Shown in pieces: positions 9,442 through 18,637 of a stretch of 64,000 bases of DNA. The stretch is from an uncultured Veillonella sp. (GTDB lineage: Bacteria; Bacillota; Negativicutes; Veillonellales; Veillonellaceae). The stretch is from positions 14,484 through 78,483 of the forward strand of contig CABSJA010000002.1 of the NCBI GenBank assembly GCA_902477915.1, given 5' to 3'. Position 1 is the first letter of the stretch, and each line of letters opens with the position of its first letter. Below the pieces are notes generated by a model that saw only the letters and a program-made list of their open reading frames with translations, had not been told where the DNA came from and did not search any database. The translations under genes and the position numbers were made by a program.

Positions 9442-9471
9442 ATTATAATGTTTCTATAGAATGAAAGTCAA
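9442..9471 (-). promoter_or_regulatory. trp operon promoter with embedded palindrome
   Basis: Minus strand -35 TTGACT (9466-9471), an 18-nt spacer and -10 TATAAT (9442-9447); transcription should begin near 9435. The palindrome TTCTATAGAA (9452-9461) fills the middle of the spacer, where a bound protein would block RNA polymerase. The same 10-mer is found at the his and amt promoters. Confidence 0.8.
9452..9461. promoter_or_regulatory. candidate operator TTCTATAGAA (trp copy)
   Basis: A perfect 10-bp palindrome inside the trp promoter spacer. On the minus strand the longer string ACTTTCATTCTATAGAA also occurs between hisC and hisH. The regulator is unknown. Confidence 0.55.
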
Positions 9472-9580
9472 GAAAAATCTCAACTTTCACCTTATCCTTA
9501 CATTCATTCATCATCTAATAACCATATATAATCCAAATTACTGATTTCCCCTAGTCCCCTCCAAATTCAGAATATTTATA

Positions 9581-9610
9581 TTGTTTTCCTCTAAACACTA
9601 ATAGTATACT
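9581..9610 (+). promoter_or_regulatory. promoter of the Sel1-repeat gene
   Basis: TTGTTT (9581-9586), 18 nt, TATACT (9605-9610), about 50 nt before the start codon. Divergent from the trp promoter. The 9472-9580 interval between them holds nothing else that I recognise. Confidence 0.5.
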
Positions 9611-9660
9611 GAAATTACATATGTTATCAGCTTCTACTGATATTATGCGGAGGAGAGAGT

Positions 9661-11874
9661 ATGAGTTTTTATTTCACTGATCAAATACAGCAGTCTTTCA
9701 ATAAAATATTCCACCAGTGTAATAAAGATATTGCTTGGGCGGGCAAGGCTGAGCTTGATACCCTTGTGAAACTTGACGAGGAAGGCCAAAAGATTCCTGG
9801 TATTGGCGATGTGTATGCTATTTTGGCGCGCGTCTATTCCGGCCCTCAGTTCACCTGGATTGAAGCAGGCTTTCCTGAGGATGACACAAAGGCATATAGT
9901 TATTTACATACAGCTATTCGCAAAGGCAGTGCCATCGCTATTTTACAAGCTATGCGTACCTCTGGTGCCCTTACACCAACTATTGAAAAAGAGTTGCCTA
10001 TGACGAAGGACCAAGCATTCCAGCACGTCTATGAGGGCGCCCAAAAGGGTTGTTCTTACTGTGCCTATGCCATTGCCAATGTATTCCAATGGGGAGATTA
10101 CCGCCTCTTGCCATCTGCACAAAAGATAGTTAATGAAGGTGAACCATCTGGTGTTGTCCATTTTTTAAAATCTTTATTTGCCCAAGTAGATCAACGTAGA
10201 TTGGCAAATAAAGTAACGGCCATTGCGCAGCAATGGTTGCATAAATCCGCAGCGGCAGGTCTTGTCATTGCGTACCGCAACCTTCGCCTTACCTATGCCG
10301 AGCAAAATAATAAGGCAATGGAAGAACAAGTCATTTTTGAAGGGGCTGCAGCAGGTTTGCCACTCATGATGTATTTAGCTGGCGATATTTGTAAGTCTCG
10401 CGGGGAGCATGAACGAGCTCTCGAATATTTTGAGCGTGGCGTAACCATGAATAATGGCATGTGTTTGCGTGAAGCTGCCGAGTACTATGCAAAACCAGGT
10501 GAGTCTAACAAACGAATCCCTCAGAATATTCAAAAGGCCCTCAAATACTATGAGCGTGCTGCTATAAGCCCAGATTATTTAGACTTTAACGACCACGCTT
10601 ATGTTACAATGCAAGCCATCATTCTTCGCACATTAAATATCGATGGTCAGTCTCAAGACTGGTCTCGCATCGCTCACTTATTGCAACAACCAGCGATTTA
10701 CACGCTCGATGCTATTTGGCCGTATCTCGCTTATGTATTTACTTTCAAAAAAGGTAATACCCCTGCTATAAGAACCGCCATAGAGTGCGTCAATCAGGCT
10801 AGCAAATGTTTCGATAGATACGGTAGTTATGACTATGCAGACCATCTATGGCAACTAGCAGAAGGCTATTGCTACGAAATTGGTGCCATTACAAAAAAGC
10901 CGGAGTTAGACCAAGCCGTTACCTTCTATGAGCACGCTCGTGAAAGCATCAACCGTCTCAACACAAGAACTGATAATTGTTTTGGTACTGGTGAGCCATT
11001 GGTAATTCCAGACGAAGCATCTGAACGGTTAGAGGCCTTTGAACTCGTTGATGGTCACTATCAGTACAAGGAAGGGATAACGCAATCTTCTACAACGTGT
11101 AATCCTATGCCACCTGCTTGGCCACAAAACTCCGTTGACGTATTAGAAATCTTCGAGGAATCGACTACGGGTTGGCGCACTAATAAATATGACTGGGATT
11201 TTATTCAACACGAGTGGGATACACAAAAATATCTCAGCCTTATCATCTATGATAATCGTCAATCCATAGAAAATGTAATTTACGATGTATACAGCATTGT
11301 TATGTTCCACAATGAAGATAAAAATGCTTGTACCATCTATCTATACGGCTACATTGAGGATCCTACGGAAATCGATGAAACCTTGGATCCTACAGTATAT
11401 GAAATAAGATACTTTAAGGAGATGTCCATTCCTGAAGGTCTCGGTTTAATTAAAGACTTCTATGATAATGCTACATTGCCTGTGATTGATGAAAGCTGGG
11501 AGAAACAGTACAAAAACACTACGCCTCCACGAGAATATGTATTAACTTGTGACAATGATATCTTCTACCTCAATCAATATGAATTTTCAAATCAAATGAT
11601 TAAGGATGCCTTAGAAGGCGTAGCGAATGGTAAGTATGATATGATTTCGGTTCGTCCTTCTAGCATTGATGATCAATGCATTAGCTATTATATCGAGCGC
11701 AAAAAAGGTAAAAACTTACGCATTCAACTCTATGCCACTGTAGACGAGGACAACGAATATGTCTTCGAACGAGAATCTTGCAACTTAACCTCCATCAACT
11801 ACTGGATTCAGGAATCTATAACAAGTAACAAACTTCCAGATTTAAGTGATTGGGATGAAATAAAAAACAAATAA
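9661..11874 (+). CDS. Sel1-like repeat protein, function unknown
   Basis: A 737-residue protein with no signal peptide. Residues about 60-300 contain degenerate Sel1/TPR helical pairs (for example AFQHVYEGAQKGCSYCAYAIANVF, with AAAGL and ALEYFERGV repeats, then IQKALKYYERAA), the kind of solenoid used for protein-protein contact. The C-terminal 250 residues are not repetitive and contain acidic, Trp/Tyr-rich segments (DWDFIQHEWDTQKYLSLIIYD) that I do not recognise. GGAGGAG precedes the ATG. It may share a transcript with the MFS gene 49 nt downstream. No partner in the window points to a job. Confidence 0.75.
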   Translation: MSFYFTDQIQQSFNKIFHQCNKDIAWAGKAELDTLVKLDEEGQKIPGIGDVYAILARVYSGPQFTWIEAGFPEDDTKAYSYLHTAIRKGSAIAILQAMRTSGALTPTIEKELPMTKDQAFQHVYEGAQKGCSYCAYAIANVFQWGDYRLLPSAQKIVNEGEPSGVVHFLKSLFAQVDQRRLANKVTAIAQQWLHKSAAAGLVIAYRNLRLTYAEQNNKAMEEQVIFEGAAAGLPLMMYLAGDICKSRGEHERALEYFERGVTMNNGMCLREAAEYYAKPGESNKRIPQNIQKALKYYERAAISPDYLDFNDHAYVTMQAIILRTLNIDGQSQDWSRIAHLLQQPAIYTLDAIWPYLAYVFTFKKGNTPAIRTAIECVNQASKCFDRYGSYDYADHLWQLAEGYCYEIGAITKKPELDQAVTFYEHARESINRLNTRTDNCFGTGEPLVIPDEASERLEAFELVDGHYQYKEGITQSSTTCNPMPPAWPQNSVDVLEIFEESTTGWRTNKYDWDFIQHEWDTQKYLSLIIYDNRQSIENVIYDVYSIVMFHNEDKNACTIYLYGYIEDPTEIDETLDPTVYEIRYFKEMSIPEGLGLIKDFYDNATLPVIDESWEKQYKNTTPPREYVLTCDNDIFYLNQYEFSNQMIKDALEGVANGKYDMISVRPSSIDDQCISYYIERKKGKNLRIQLYATVDEDNEYVFERESCNLTSINYWIQESITSNKLPDLSDWDEIKNK

Positions 11875-11923
11875 GAGTATTATTTTATTAAGAACATACT
11901 ACGATTAAGAAAGGAGGAATACG

Positions 11924-13102
11924 TTGGAAACGTGGAAACGAACGGTATACATCAGTTTAGTCTGTGTATTCTGTACAGCCTTTGGTGTAAGTCAGCTAGC
12001 TCCAATCCTGCCTTTATACTTTCACGATTTAGGCGTCCAAACACCAGAAGCAATGTCCTTATGGTCTGGTTTAGCAACCGGTGCAACCTACATAATCGTT
12101 TGCTTAGCAGCACCATTTTGGGGGCGTGTTGCTGACAAAAAAGGTCGTAAAATTACATTAATACGATCTAGCTTTGGCATGGCCTTATGTAATGCTTTGA
12201 TTGCCTTTCAAACAACCCCAGAGGGAGTCGTACTAATTCGTTTAATCCAAGGTCTTGTAAGTGGATTTTACTCGGCATCAATTACCTTAATTGCTTCTGA
12301 AACCCCGATTGAACGAACAGGTTGGGCCTTAGGTCTATTGGCATCGGCTAACCTAGCAGGCTCGCTCATTGGACCTCTATTAGGTGGCTACATTGCAGAT
12401 ACAGTAGGTATTCGCAATGACTTTATCATCGTCGGTGCCCTCATGGGCTTAGCCGGTGTGTTAGCAACTATATTCATCCATGAGAATTATGTACCAAAAC
12501 CTAATCCTGAAAAGCTTTCCATCCGCAAGTTAAAAGAGCAAATACCAGAATTTAATAGTATTGTCGCATTATGTGTAGCTTCCTTTATCTACGCAATATG
12601 TATTATGTCCTTACAACCAGTTATATCTGTATATATTAAAGGAATCGTTCCGAGCGACACAGAAAATCTCGCATTTATTGCGGGTGCTGTATTCTCTGCT
12701 ATGGGTATTGCTCAACTTATGAGTAGCTCTCCACTAGGTAAATTAGTCGATAAAATTGGCCCCCGTAAAGTATTAGTAGTATCTCTTATCTATGTAGGGA
12801 TTCTAAATATCCCTCAAGCCTATGTTTCCGATGTATATCAACTTGCAATCATCAGATTCCTACAAGGTTTTGGTCTAGGTGGTATGCTTCCAGCTTTAAA
12901 CACCTACCTATCTTCAAAAACACCTCGAGAATTTACAGGCCAAGTATTCTCCTATAATCAATCCTGTCTATTCTTTGGTTATTTCTTAGGATCCGTTGGC
13001 GGTGCTAGCCTTATGGCATGGCTAGGCTTTACTACACTATTCTGGGTTAGTGGCGGCTTATTTATTATTTCCGCTCTATGGATTTGTTTCAAACTTAAAT
13101 AA
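11924..13102 (+). CDS. MFS drug/solute exporter (TTG start)
   Basis: A 392-residue major facilitator with 12 hydrophobic segments. The loop 2-3 signature reads GRVADKKGRK near residue 67 (usual form G-x-x-x-D-R/K-x-G-R-R/K), and a related KLVDKIGPRK follows in the second half. An antiporter-type segment near helix 5 (ANLAGSLIGPLLGGYIAD) suggests efflux, as in the TetA/MdtG branch. The start codon is TTG at 11924, chosen because AAGGAGG lies 6 nt upstream and the frame opens there. Substrate unknown. Confidence 0.85.
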   Translation: METWKRTVYISLVCVFCTAFGVSQLAPILPLYFHDLGVQTPEAMSLWSGLATGATYIIVCLAAPFWGRVADKKGRKITLIRSSFGMALCNALIAFQTTPEGVVLIRLIQGLVSGFYSASITLIASETPIERTGWALGLLASANLAGSLIGPLLGGYIADTVGIRNDFIIVGALMGLAGVLATIFIHENYVPKPNPEKLSIRKLKEQIPEFNSIVALCVASFIYAICIMSLQPVISVYIKGIVPSDTENLAFIAGAVFSAMGIAQLMSSSPLGKLVDKIGPRKVLVVSLIYVGILNIPQAYVSDVYQLAIIRFLQGFGLGGMLPALNTYLSSKTPREFTGQVFSYNQSCLFFGYFLGSVGGASLMAWLGFTTLFWVSGGLFIISALWICFKLK

Positions 13103-13130
13103 TAGAACCTATAGAACTCTATAGTATAAA

Positions 13131-13171
13131 GAGAACCCCATCATGATATTAATCATAATGGGGTTCTTTTA
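13131..13171. terminator. terminator downstream of the MFS gene
   Basis: Inverted repeat AGAACCCCAT / ATGGGGTTCT followed by TTTT on the plus strand. It lies between convergent genes and may work less well for the minus-strand DcuC-like gene. Confidence 0.85.
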
Positions 13172-13248
13172 TTGTAAGTTTTAAATTTAGAGTCCTAGAA
13201 CAACTATGTTTTATTGAATTATAATTGACCAACTACATCAGTATTCAA

Positions 13249-14502
13249 TTATAGTAACAATAGCATAATCACTACTGTAGCAATAATACATGGAACAGCA
13301 TTACGTTTCGCCATTTCCATAGGGTTAATACCTGCAAGGCCGGCAATGATAATACCTGCACCTGCTACTGGACTCATACTACGACCGATACCAGCACCTA
13401 ATTGAGCCATGGAGCCGAGTTGCATAATACCATAGCCAAAGTCTGCTGCATGCGGTGTTACCGCACCGTTAAAGGCAAGAGCTGCTGCATTACCAGAACC
13501 AGAAATAACAGCCAATAAGAATGGACCAAAGGCAGCACCGATTTGAGCAATTTGTTGAGAGTTCTTCATGCCATCAATGAGTGCACTTGTAAGGCCGATG
13601 TACTGCATACCAGCTGTAAAGCACGCCGCTGCAGCCATAAGACCTACTACATCGCACATGCCATCGCCAGTACCACGGAAGAATTTCTTAACTGCATCTG
13701 TTACATTAGGTCGTACCGCAATAATGCCGATAGCCGTACCAATTAACATGGATACAGGAACGGAAATCTCTGGAATCACTGCTACTTGTTTACTACCAAG
13801 TACGAGTAATACAAGCGGAATGATTGGGATGATGGCATATAAGTAATTTACCTTGAATTCTTTGCCTTCTTCTTCGTTAGCATCTTTCAATACATATCCT
13901 GTATGTTCCTTCTTAACGATAGCTACGATATTGAGCAAGATAGCTGCTACTACAATACCAATAATGGCTTGCATAGAGAAGCTCGCAATAACGGTCATTA
14001 CGTCTTCACCGGCTAGTTGTGCTACTTGCGGATTAAACATAAGGCCTGGGCTCAATGCACTACCCCAAGTACCTAAGAAAATGGCAGAACCTGCCATTGC
14101 AGGATGCACACCAGAACGAATAAGAGCAGGAATTAATAATGCGCCTACAGCAGCTGCACAGCCCGCTGCAGTAGGCAACGCAATATTGATCAAGAATGTA
14201 ATAATAACAGCACCAGGAATGATGATTTTAGTCATCTTTTTAAGGCCTGCAGAGATGAAATATACCATGTGCTCTGTACATTTTGTATATTCCATAACAT
14301 AACTAAAACCAAGTACTGTACAAATGGTTGGGACAAGACCTGGATTTGTAAGTTCTTTTACAAAGGCTGTCGTACCAGCACCAAGCTGCCCACCAATAAA
14401 GCACATTAACAAGCCCGACAACAATAGAACGAGCCGTGTTTCAAACTGTTTAATAATGGCGATAAACGTCGCCACTACAATAACAATACCAGCAATAACC
14501 AT
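13249..14502 (-). CDS. DcuC-like anaerobic C4-dicarboxylate carrier
   Basis: A 417-residue polytopic membrane protein with about 11-12 helices. Motifs such as ALPTAAGCAAAVGALLIPALI, GTWGSALSPGLMFNPQ, SGSGNAAALAFNGAVTPHA and GRSMSPVAGAGIIIAG match the DcuC family, which exchanges or exports succinate and related acids. GGAG precedes the ATG. It is the last gene after two M20 amidohydrolases. This context suggests it may instead move an acidic peptide, a carbamoyl amino acid or an amidohydrolase product. Family call good, substrate inferred. Confidence 0.8.
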   Translation of the reverse strand: MVIAGIVIVVATFIAIIKQFETRLVLLLSGLLMCFIGGQLGAGTTAFVKELTNPGLVPTICTVLGFSYVMEYTKCTEHMVYFISAGLKKMTKIIIPGAVIITFLINIALPTAAGCAAAVGALLIPALIRSGVHPAMAGSAIFLGTWGSALSPGLMFNPQVAQLAGEDVMTVIASFSMQAIIGIVVAAILLNIVAIVKKEHTGYVLKDANEEEGKEFKVNYLYAIIPIIPLVLLVLGSKQVAVIPEISVPVSMLIGTAIGIIAVRPNVTDAVKKFFRGTGDGMCDVVGLMAAAACFTAGMQYIGLTSALIDGMKNSQQIAQIGAAFGPFLLAVISGSGNAAALAFNGAVTPHAADFGYGIMQLGSMAQLGAGIGRSMSPVAGAGIIIAGLAGINPMEMAKRNAVPCIIATVVIMLLLL

Positions 14503-14656
14503 AATCTCTCCAATCCGGGTATTCCCAACAAACAGAAAATATTCTCTACCATTCTATTACGGAATACACCCTTCTAACCACGTAAATATAATGTCTTAGC
14601 TAATTAACACAGATCTAACCAGATTATATCTAATACCATATTCCACAGCACTCAAC

Positions 14657-15901
14657 CTAATTAATTTCAGTACTTTCTAAGCTAAGTTTTCTAAGTACTG
14701 TATCCAATACCTTAGCGCCTGTAGTGATATCATCCATATCCGCAAATTCAGCCGGATTATGACTAATACCTTCACGACATGGGATAAAAATCATTCCCGT
14801 TGGAACATCATCGGCCCAGTGCATAGCATCATGACCAGCACCGCTTGGCATGGTCATATAGTCTACACCTACAGACTTAACAGCCTCTTCGATTTCTCGA
14901 ATCATAGCTGGATGCATCGCTACAGGATGATCCTGTGCAATAGGCTCAATCGTATAGGATAAGCCTCGTTTTTCCGCAATAACATCAATAAATTCCTTAA
15001 TGAGGGTAACTACAGAATCACGGGCCACCTTAGAAATACTGCGAATATCTACACCAAGTTTAACCGCCCCAGGGATAACGTTCATCGCGCCCGGTGTTAC
15101 CTCCACAACACCAACTGTGCCCACCACTGGAGGCTCCTCTTGCATGGATGCAATCTCCTCAATACCGAGGATTATTTTTGAAGCCCCACATAAGGCATCA
15201 TGACGCAAATTCATTGGCGTAGCACCACTATGGTCCGCATTGCCACGAATGGTTACATAGAACCGCTCTGGTGCGGCAATACCAGTTACAACGCCGATGG
15301 GTTTTGCTTCATGCTCTAGCACCTTACCTTGTTCGATATGTATTTCAGTGAAAGACTTTACAGGTCGTTTATATTCCATATGCTCAATAGCATCGGGATT
15401 TAAATTACGACCTTTCAACGCATCATACAAGGACACACCTTGTTTATCTACTAAGCGTTGTAAATCTTGCAATGTCAATTCACCGCGCATAGCCTTACTA
15501 CCTAATGTAGCAGCTCCAAAGCGACTAGACTCTTCACACATAAAGTCCACCACTGCAATGGTATGGTCATGTTCAAAATCATCATCTGTCATACTGCAAA
15601 TCGCTTCAATAGCAGACAATACACCCACAACACCATCATAATTGCCCCCATTCGGTACACTGTCCGTATGAGAACCAACCATAACAATCGGTAACTCAGG
15701 ATTCTTGCCAACTTTATAGCCTATAACATTCCCGAAACCATCAGTTTCCACTGTGAGTCCCGCCTCAGTCATACGGTCAATAATATATTGGCGTCCCTTC
15801 CAGTCTGCGTCGGTGAAAGCTAGACGATTAATACCCTCACCAGGTGCAGTAAACTGTGCCATAACTTCAAAATCTTTAGCTAAACGCTCTCGTTGAATCA
15901 T
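14657..15901 (-). CDS. M20-family hydantoinase/carbamoylase-type amidohydrolase
   Basis: A 414-residue binuclear metal hydrolase of the N-carbamoyl-L-amino-acid hydrolase / allantoate amidohydrolase group. Metal ligands are visible in GSHTDSVPNGGNYDG (His and Asp), CEESSRFG (the EE pair), HIEQGKVLE (His) and a C-terminal SGAGHDAMH (His). The dimerisation segment RGNADHSGATPM is present. The start is the Met of MIQRERL, since GAGG lies 7 nt upstream. A Met four codons earlier would place its start codon inside that ribosome site. It probably splits a carbamoyl or ureido group; the exact substrate cannot be read. Confidence 0.85.
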   Translation of the reverse strand: MIQRERLAKDFEVMAQFTAPGEGINRLAFTDADWKGRQYIIDRMTEAGLTVETDGFGNVIGYKVGKNPELPIVMVGSHTDSVPNGGNYDGVVGVLSAIEAICSMTDDDFEHDHTIAVVDFMCEESSRFGAATLGSKAMRGELTLQDLQRLVDKQGVSLYDALKGRNLNPDAIEHMEYKRPVKSFTEIHIEQGKVLEHEAKPIGVVTGIAAPERFYVTIRGNADHSGATPMNLRHDALCGASKIILGIEEIASMQEEPPVVGTVGVVEVTPGAMNVIPGAVKLGVDIRSISKVARDSVVTLIKEFIDVIAEKRGLSYTIEPIAQDHPVAMHPAMIREIEEAVKSVGVDYMTMPSGAGHDAMHWADDVPTGMIFIPCREGISHNPAEFADMDDITTGAKVLDTVLRKLSLESTEIN

Positions 15902-15962
15902 ATAACACCTCACAATCTAATACTCATATTACATCTAATATATAGCACACTATACATATTTC

Positions 15963-16011
15963 GATGCATACATCTATATAGTTATGTACCTATAGTTTAG
16001 ATGTATGCATC
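15963..16011. repeat. 14-bp inverted repeat between the two amidohydrolase genes
   Basis: GATGCATACATCTA at 15963-15976 and its exact complement at 15998-16011, separated by 21 nt. No T run follows on either strand, so it is not a standard terminator. It could be an operator pair or an mRNA-stabilising hairpin. Confidence 0.6.
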
Positions 16012-16033
16012 ACAATATCTGAATCAATATATC

Positions 16034-17329
16034 CTATTTTAAATAGTGAGTAGCAATTGTACCTAACGCAACAATGCCATTTAACATATCTTCTTCATCA
16101 ATATCGAATAATGGATTATGATGAGGTGCTTTAATAGCAGAGCCTAATACCATATATGTTGCTCGACCACCACGATCAATTACACGGTTCAAGAAGTATG
16201 CACAATCTTCACTACCGCCACCGCTATAATCAAAAGGTACCTCTTTAAAGATCCCCAATGGTTCAATGATAGATTGTACTTCACGAGCTAAATCATCGCT
16301 AATACGACCAGCTGGTGTTTCGCCTTGTTTTGTAATTTCAAATGTACAGTCATGCATTTCTGCAGCGCCTTTAATAATAGTTTTAGTGCGTTCAATCATG
16401 TAGTCATTGATTTCGGTAGTAGCACCGCGCGTTTCTAATTTAAGAACTGCTACATCAGGTGTAACATTGCGACCTGTACCACTTTCAAAAACGCCTACAT
16501 TCATACGAGATGCACCTTGGCTATGACGGGCAATAGCTTGTAAGTTAAGAACTGCTGTACAGCCTGCAAGCATAGCATTTTGAGCCTTTTCTGGAGAACC
16601 ACCAGCATGAGCAGAATAGCCATGGAACACAGCATCGAGTTTCGTAGTCGCCAAGAAACCATGATCACTACAAGCAAAGCAATTGGATAGATTTTCATTA
16701 AAGCCAATATGCATGCCAAACATCAAGTCTACGTCATCAACTACGCCAGCCTCTACCATCGCTTTAGCACCACGTACACCTTCCTCAGCAGGTTGGAAGA
16801 TAAGTTTGATAGTACCTTTTAATCCATCCTTATGTGTCGCTATATATTCTGCAAGGCCAAGGCCCATTGTCATATGTGTATCATGACCACAAGCATGCAT
16901 AGCCTTATCGTGGCGAGAACGGAAACCAATCTTAGCAGGAATATGGTTAGATGCTTTAGATTCGATAACATCATTAGAATCCATATCTGCACGGAATGCC
17001 ACAACAGGACCATCATCACTGAACTTCATTGTTGCTACGATGGCTGTTTTACCATAGCCCATTTTTTCTACGAGCTCAGGATCAGCACCTTCATCCATAG
17101 CACGAGCCATAGCTGCTTTCATAGCCTCTTCGCTAGGCAAGCCCATACGAGAGTCTAAATCGAGTACCTCTGCACCAAGTGCCACATCATAACCTAAAGC
17201 AATTAACTTTTCAGCTACTTTAGAAGCAGAACGATATTCGAGCCAAGCTGGCTCTGGATACATATGAAAATCACGACGCATAGCGATAAAATCATCACGT
17301 CGTTGTTGTACGAAATCTTTTACAGACAT
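16034..17329 (-). CDS. M20 amidohydrolase, AbgA-like
   Basis: A 431-residue M20D-type amidohydrolase. The Cys-His metal pair is in HACGHDTHMTMG near residue 143, the catalytic EE in FQPAEEGVRGA and a metal His in FGMHIGFN. The lid domain begins at HGYSAHAGGSPEKAQNA. Before the metal site there is an extra segment of about 50 residues (DLDSRMGLPSEEAMKAAM and following) that I associate with the AbgA subunit of p-aminobenzoyl-glutamate hydrolase rather than with simple IAA-amino-acid hydrolases. AGGAGG supports the start. First of three genes: two hydrolases and a carrier. A peptide- or amide-salvage role is inferred. Confidence 0.82.
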   Translation of the reverse strand: MSVKDFVQQRRDDFIAMRRDFHMYPEPAWLEYRSASKVAEKLIALGYDVALGAEVLDLDSRMGLPSEEAMKAAMARAMDEGADPELVEKMGYGKTAIVATMKFSDDGPVVAFRADMDSNDVIESKASNHIPAKIGFRSRHDKAMHACGHDTHMTMGLGLAEYIATHKDGLKGTIKLIFQPAEEGVRGAKAMVEAGVVDDVDLMFGMHIGFNENLSNCFACSDHGFLATTKLDAVFHGYSAHAGGSPEKAQNAMLAGCTAVLNLQAIARHSQGASRMNVGVFESGTGRNVTPDVAVLKLETRGATTEINDYMIERTKTIIKGAAEMHDCTFEITKQGETPAGRISDDLAREVQSIIEPLGIFKEVPFDYSGGGSEDCAYFLNRVIDRGGRATYMVLGSAIKAPHHNPLFDIDEEDMLNGIVALGTIATHYLK

Positions 17330-17529
17330 AGGAACCTCCTAAAAATTAATTAGTACTTACCTATTAACTATATGAATAGATAGGTAAATAGTCAATAAAA
17401 TAGGTCATGTATACAAAATTTACATAAACACTGCTATATTTACATAGATGACATTCTCTACATAGAGCTGCAACAAGTAGAGTTATTATTCAAGGCAGTC
17501 TTAACAAAATATATTGTTTTACAACCACA

Positions 17530-17578
17530 AAAAAGACACATATATCACGGAGCTACATCTCATGATTTATGTGTCTTT
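17530..17578 (-). terminator. terminator of the EamA transporter gene
   Basis: Imperfect hairpin AAGACACATA ... TATGTGTCTT with additional inner pairing, followed by a T run on the minus strand. It lies just past the end of the transporter gene at 17604. Confidence 0.7.
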
Positions 17579-17603
17579 ATGTATCTATATATGTTCTTTT
17601 TAT

Positions 17604-18545
17604 CTAGTTAATTTCTGTTTTATTCAGTTTTTTTAGTACTTCTCGTTTGATTTGTCGTTGTCGATCCCAGGCGATAATGAATACGGTAGCAATAATACAA
17701 ATCATACCTATAATTCCGATAAAGGTAAATTCATTCCCTAATAAGGCCCAGCCAAATAAAGCGGCTGAAATCGGTTCCAACGAAGAAAGTATAGAGCCTT
17801 GTACGGCACCAATCCGTCGCACCCCTTCAATATAAGCATTAAAGGATACAACTGTTCCCAGTATAATAATGGCGAATAATCCAAGCCATGTCATTCCATC
17901 CCAAATTGCTTCAGAATCGATTTGTTGGAACATAGCTAACGAAATAAATCCACAGATAAACATGGCAAAACCCACAATCGATGTAGTGCCATATTTCTTT
18001 AATAGCTCAATAGGTTGCAATGTATAGACACAGATGCTGGCTGCAGAAATGAGTCCCCACAGTAAAGCTTCACCATTAATATTGGCAATATCTAATCCAT
18101 CTTGTGAAACAATACATACCGTACCAACCATAGCTAATACAACACAACCAGTCTCTGGAATAGACGGCTTTTTAAAGTATCGTAGGAAGAGATAAATAAT
18201 AATCAACGTTGGCGCTACATATTGAAGTACCGTAGCAACACCAACCCCAGAAATAGCGATGGCTCTAAAGTACGTGTACTGCGCTAAAGCGATGCCAAGA
18301 ACACCGAAGATGAGCAATTTACTAAAGTCTTTTTTATTTTTAAAAATATCAAAGATGCACATCCCATCTTGCATATAGGCCAATATAATCGTCAAGAACC
18401 CTGCCACGAGCAGCCGAACCTCTAGTAGCCACTCTACATTCAAGTGTTTTGCCCCTTCCAGATATTGTACAGATGTACCTGAAAGGCCCCAAAACAAGGC
18501 TCCTAGAATGGCTAGCGCCATGCCGATCCACTGTTTCTCCCCCAT
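17604..18545 (-). CDS. EamA/DMT-family transporter
   Basis: A 313-residue transporter with ten predicted helices in two EamA repeats. The first starts with GALFWGLSGTSVQYL, and repeat ends are marked by GVGVATVLQYVAPTLIIIY and GAVQGSILSSLEPISAALFGW. GGAGG is 6 nt before the ATG. It is a close paralogue of the next gene upstream: both share the LQYxAPxxIIIY and GSILSSxEPISAAxFGW segments, so the pair arose by tandem duplication. Substrate unknown; family members export amino acids and metabolites. Confidence 0.85.
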   Translation of the reverse strand: MGEKQWIGMALAILGALFWGLSGTSVQYLEGAKHLNVEWLLEVRLLVAGFLTIILAYMQDGMCIFDIFKNKKDFSKLLIFGVLGIALAQYTYFRAIAISGVGVATVLQYVAPTLIIIYLFLRYFKKPSIPETGCVVLAMVGTVCIVSQDGLDIANINGEALLWGLISAASICVYTLQPIELLKKYGTTSIVGFAMFICGFISLAMFQQIDSEAIWDGMTWLGLFAIIILGTVVSFNAYIEGVRRIGAVQGSILSSLEPISAALFGWALLGNEFTFIGIIGMICIIATVFIIAWDRQRQIKREVLKKLNKTEIN

Positions 18546-18593
18546 CTAATTCCTCCATCTAATGCGACATTAAAATACTATAACATCATAACA

Positions 18594-18632
18594 AAGAGGC
18601 CTCTAAACCGCAATATACAGCAAAGAGACCTC
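18594..18632 (-). terminator. probable terminator between the two EamA genes
   Basis: Minus-strand stem GAGGTCTCT / AGAGGCCTC (one G-U pair) with a 19-nt loop, followed by a weak TTTG tract. Confidence 0.5.
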
Positions 18633-18637
18633 AATTA

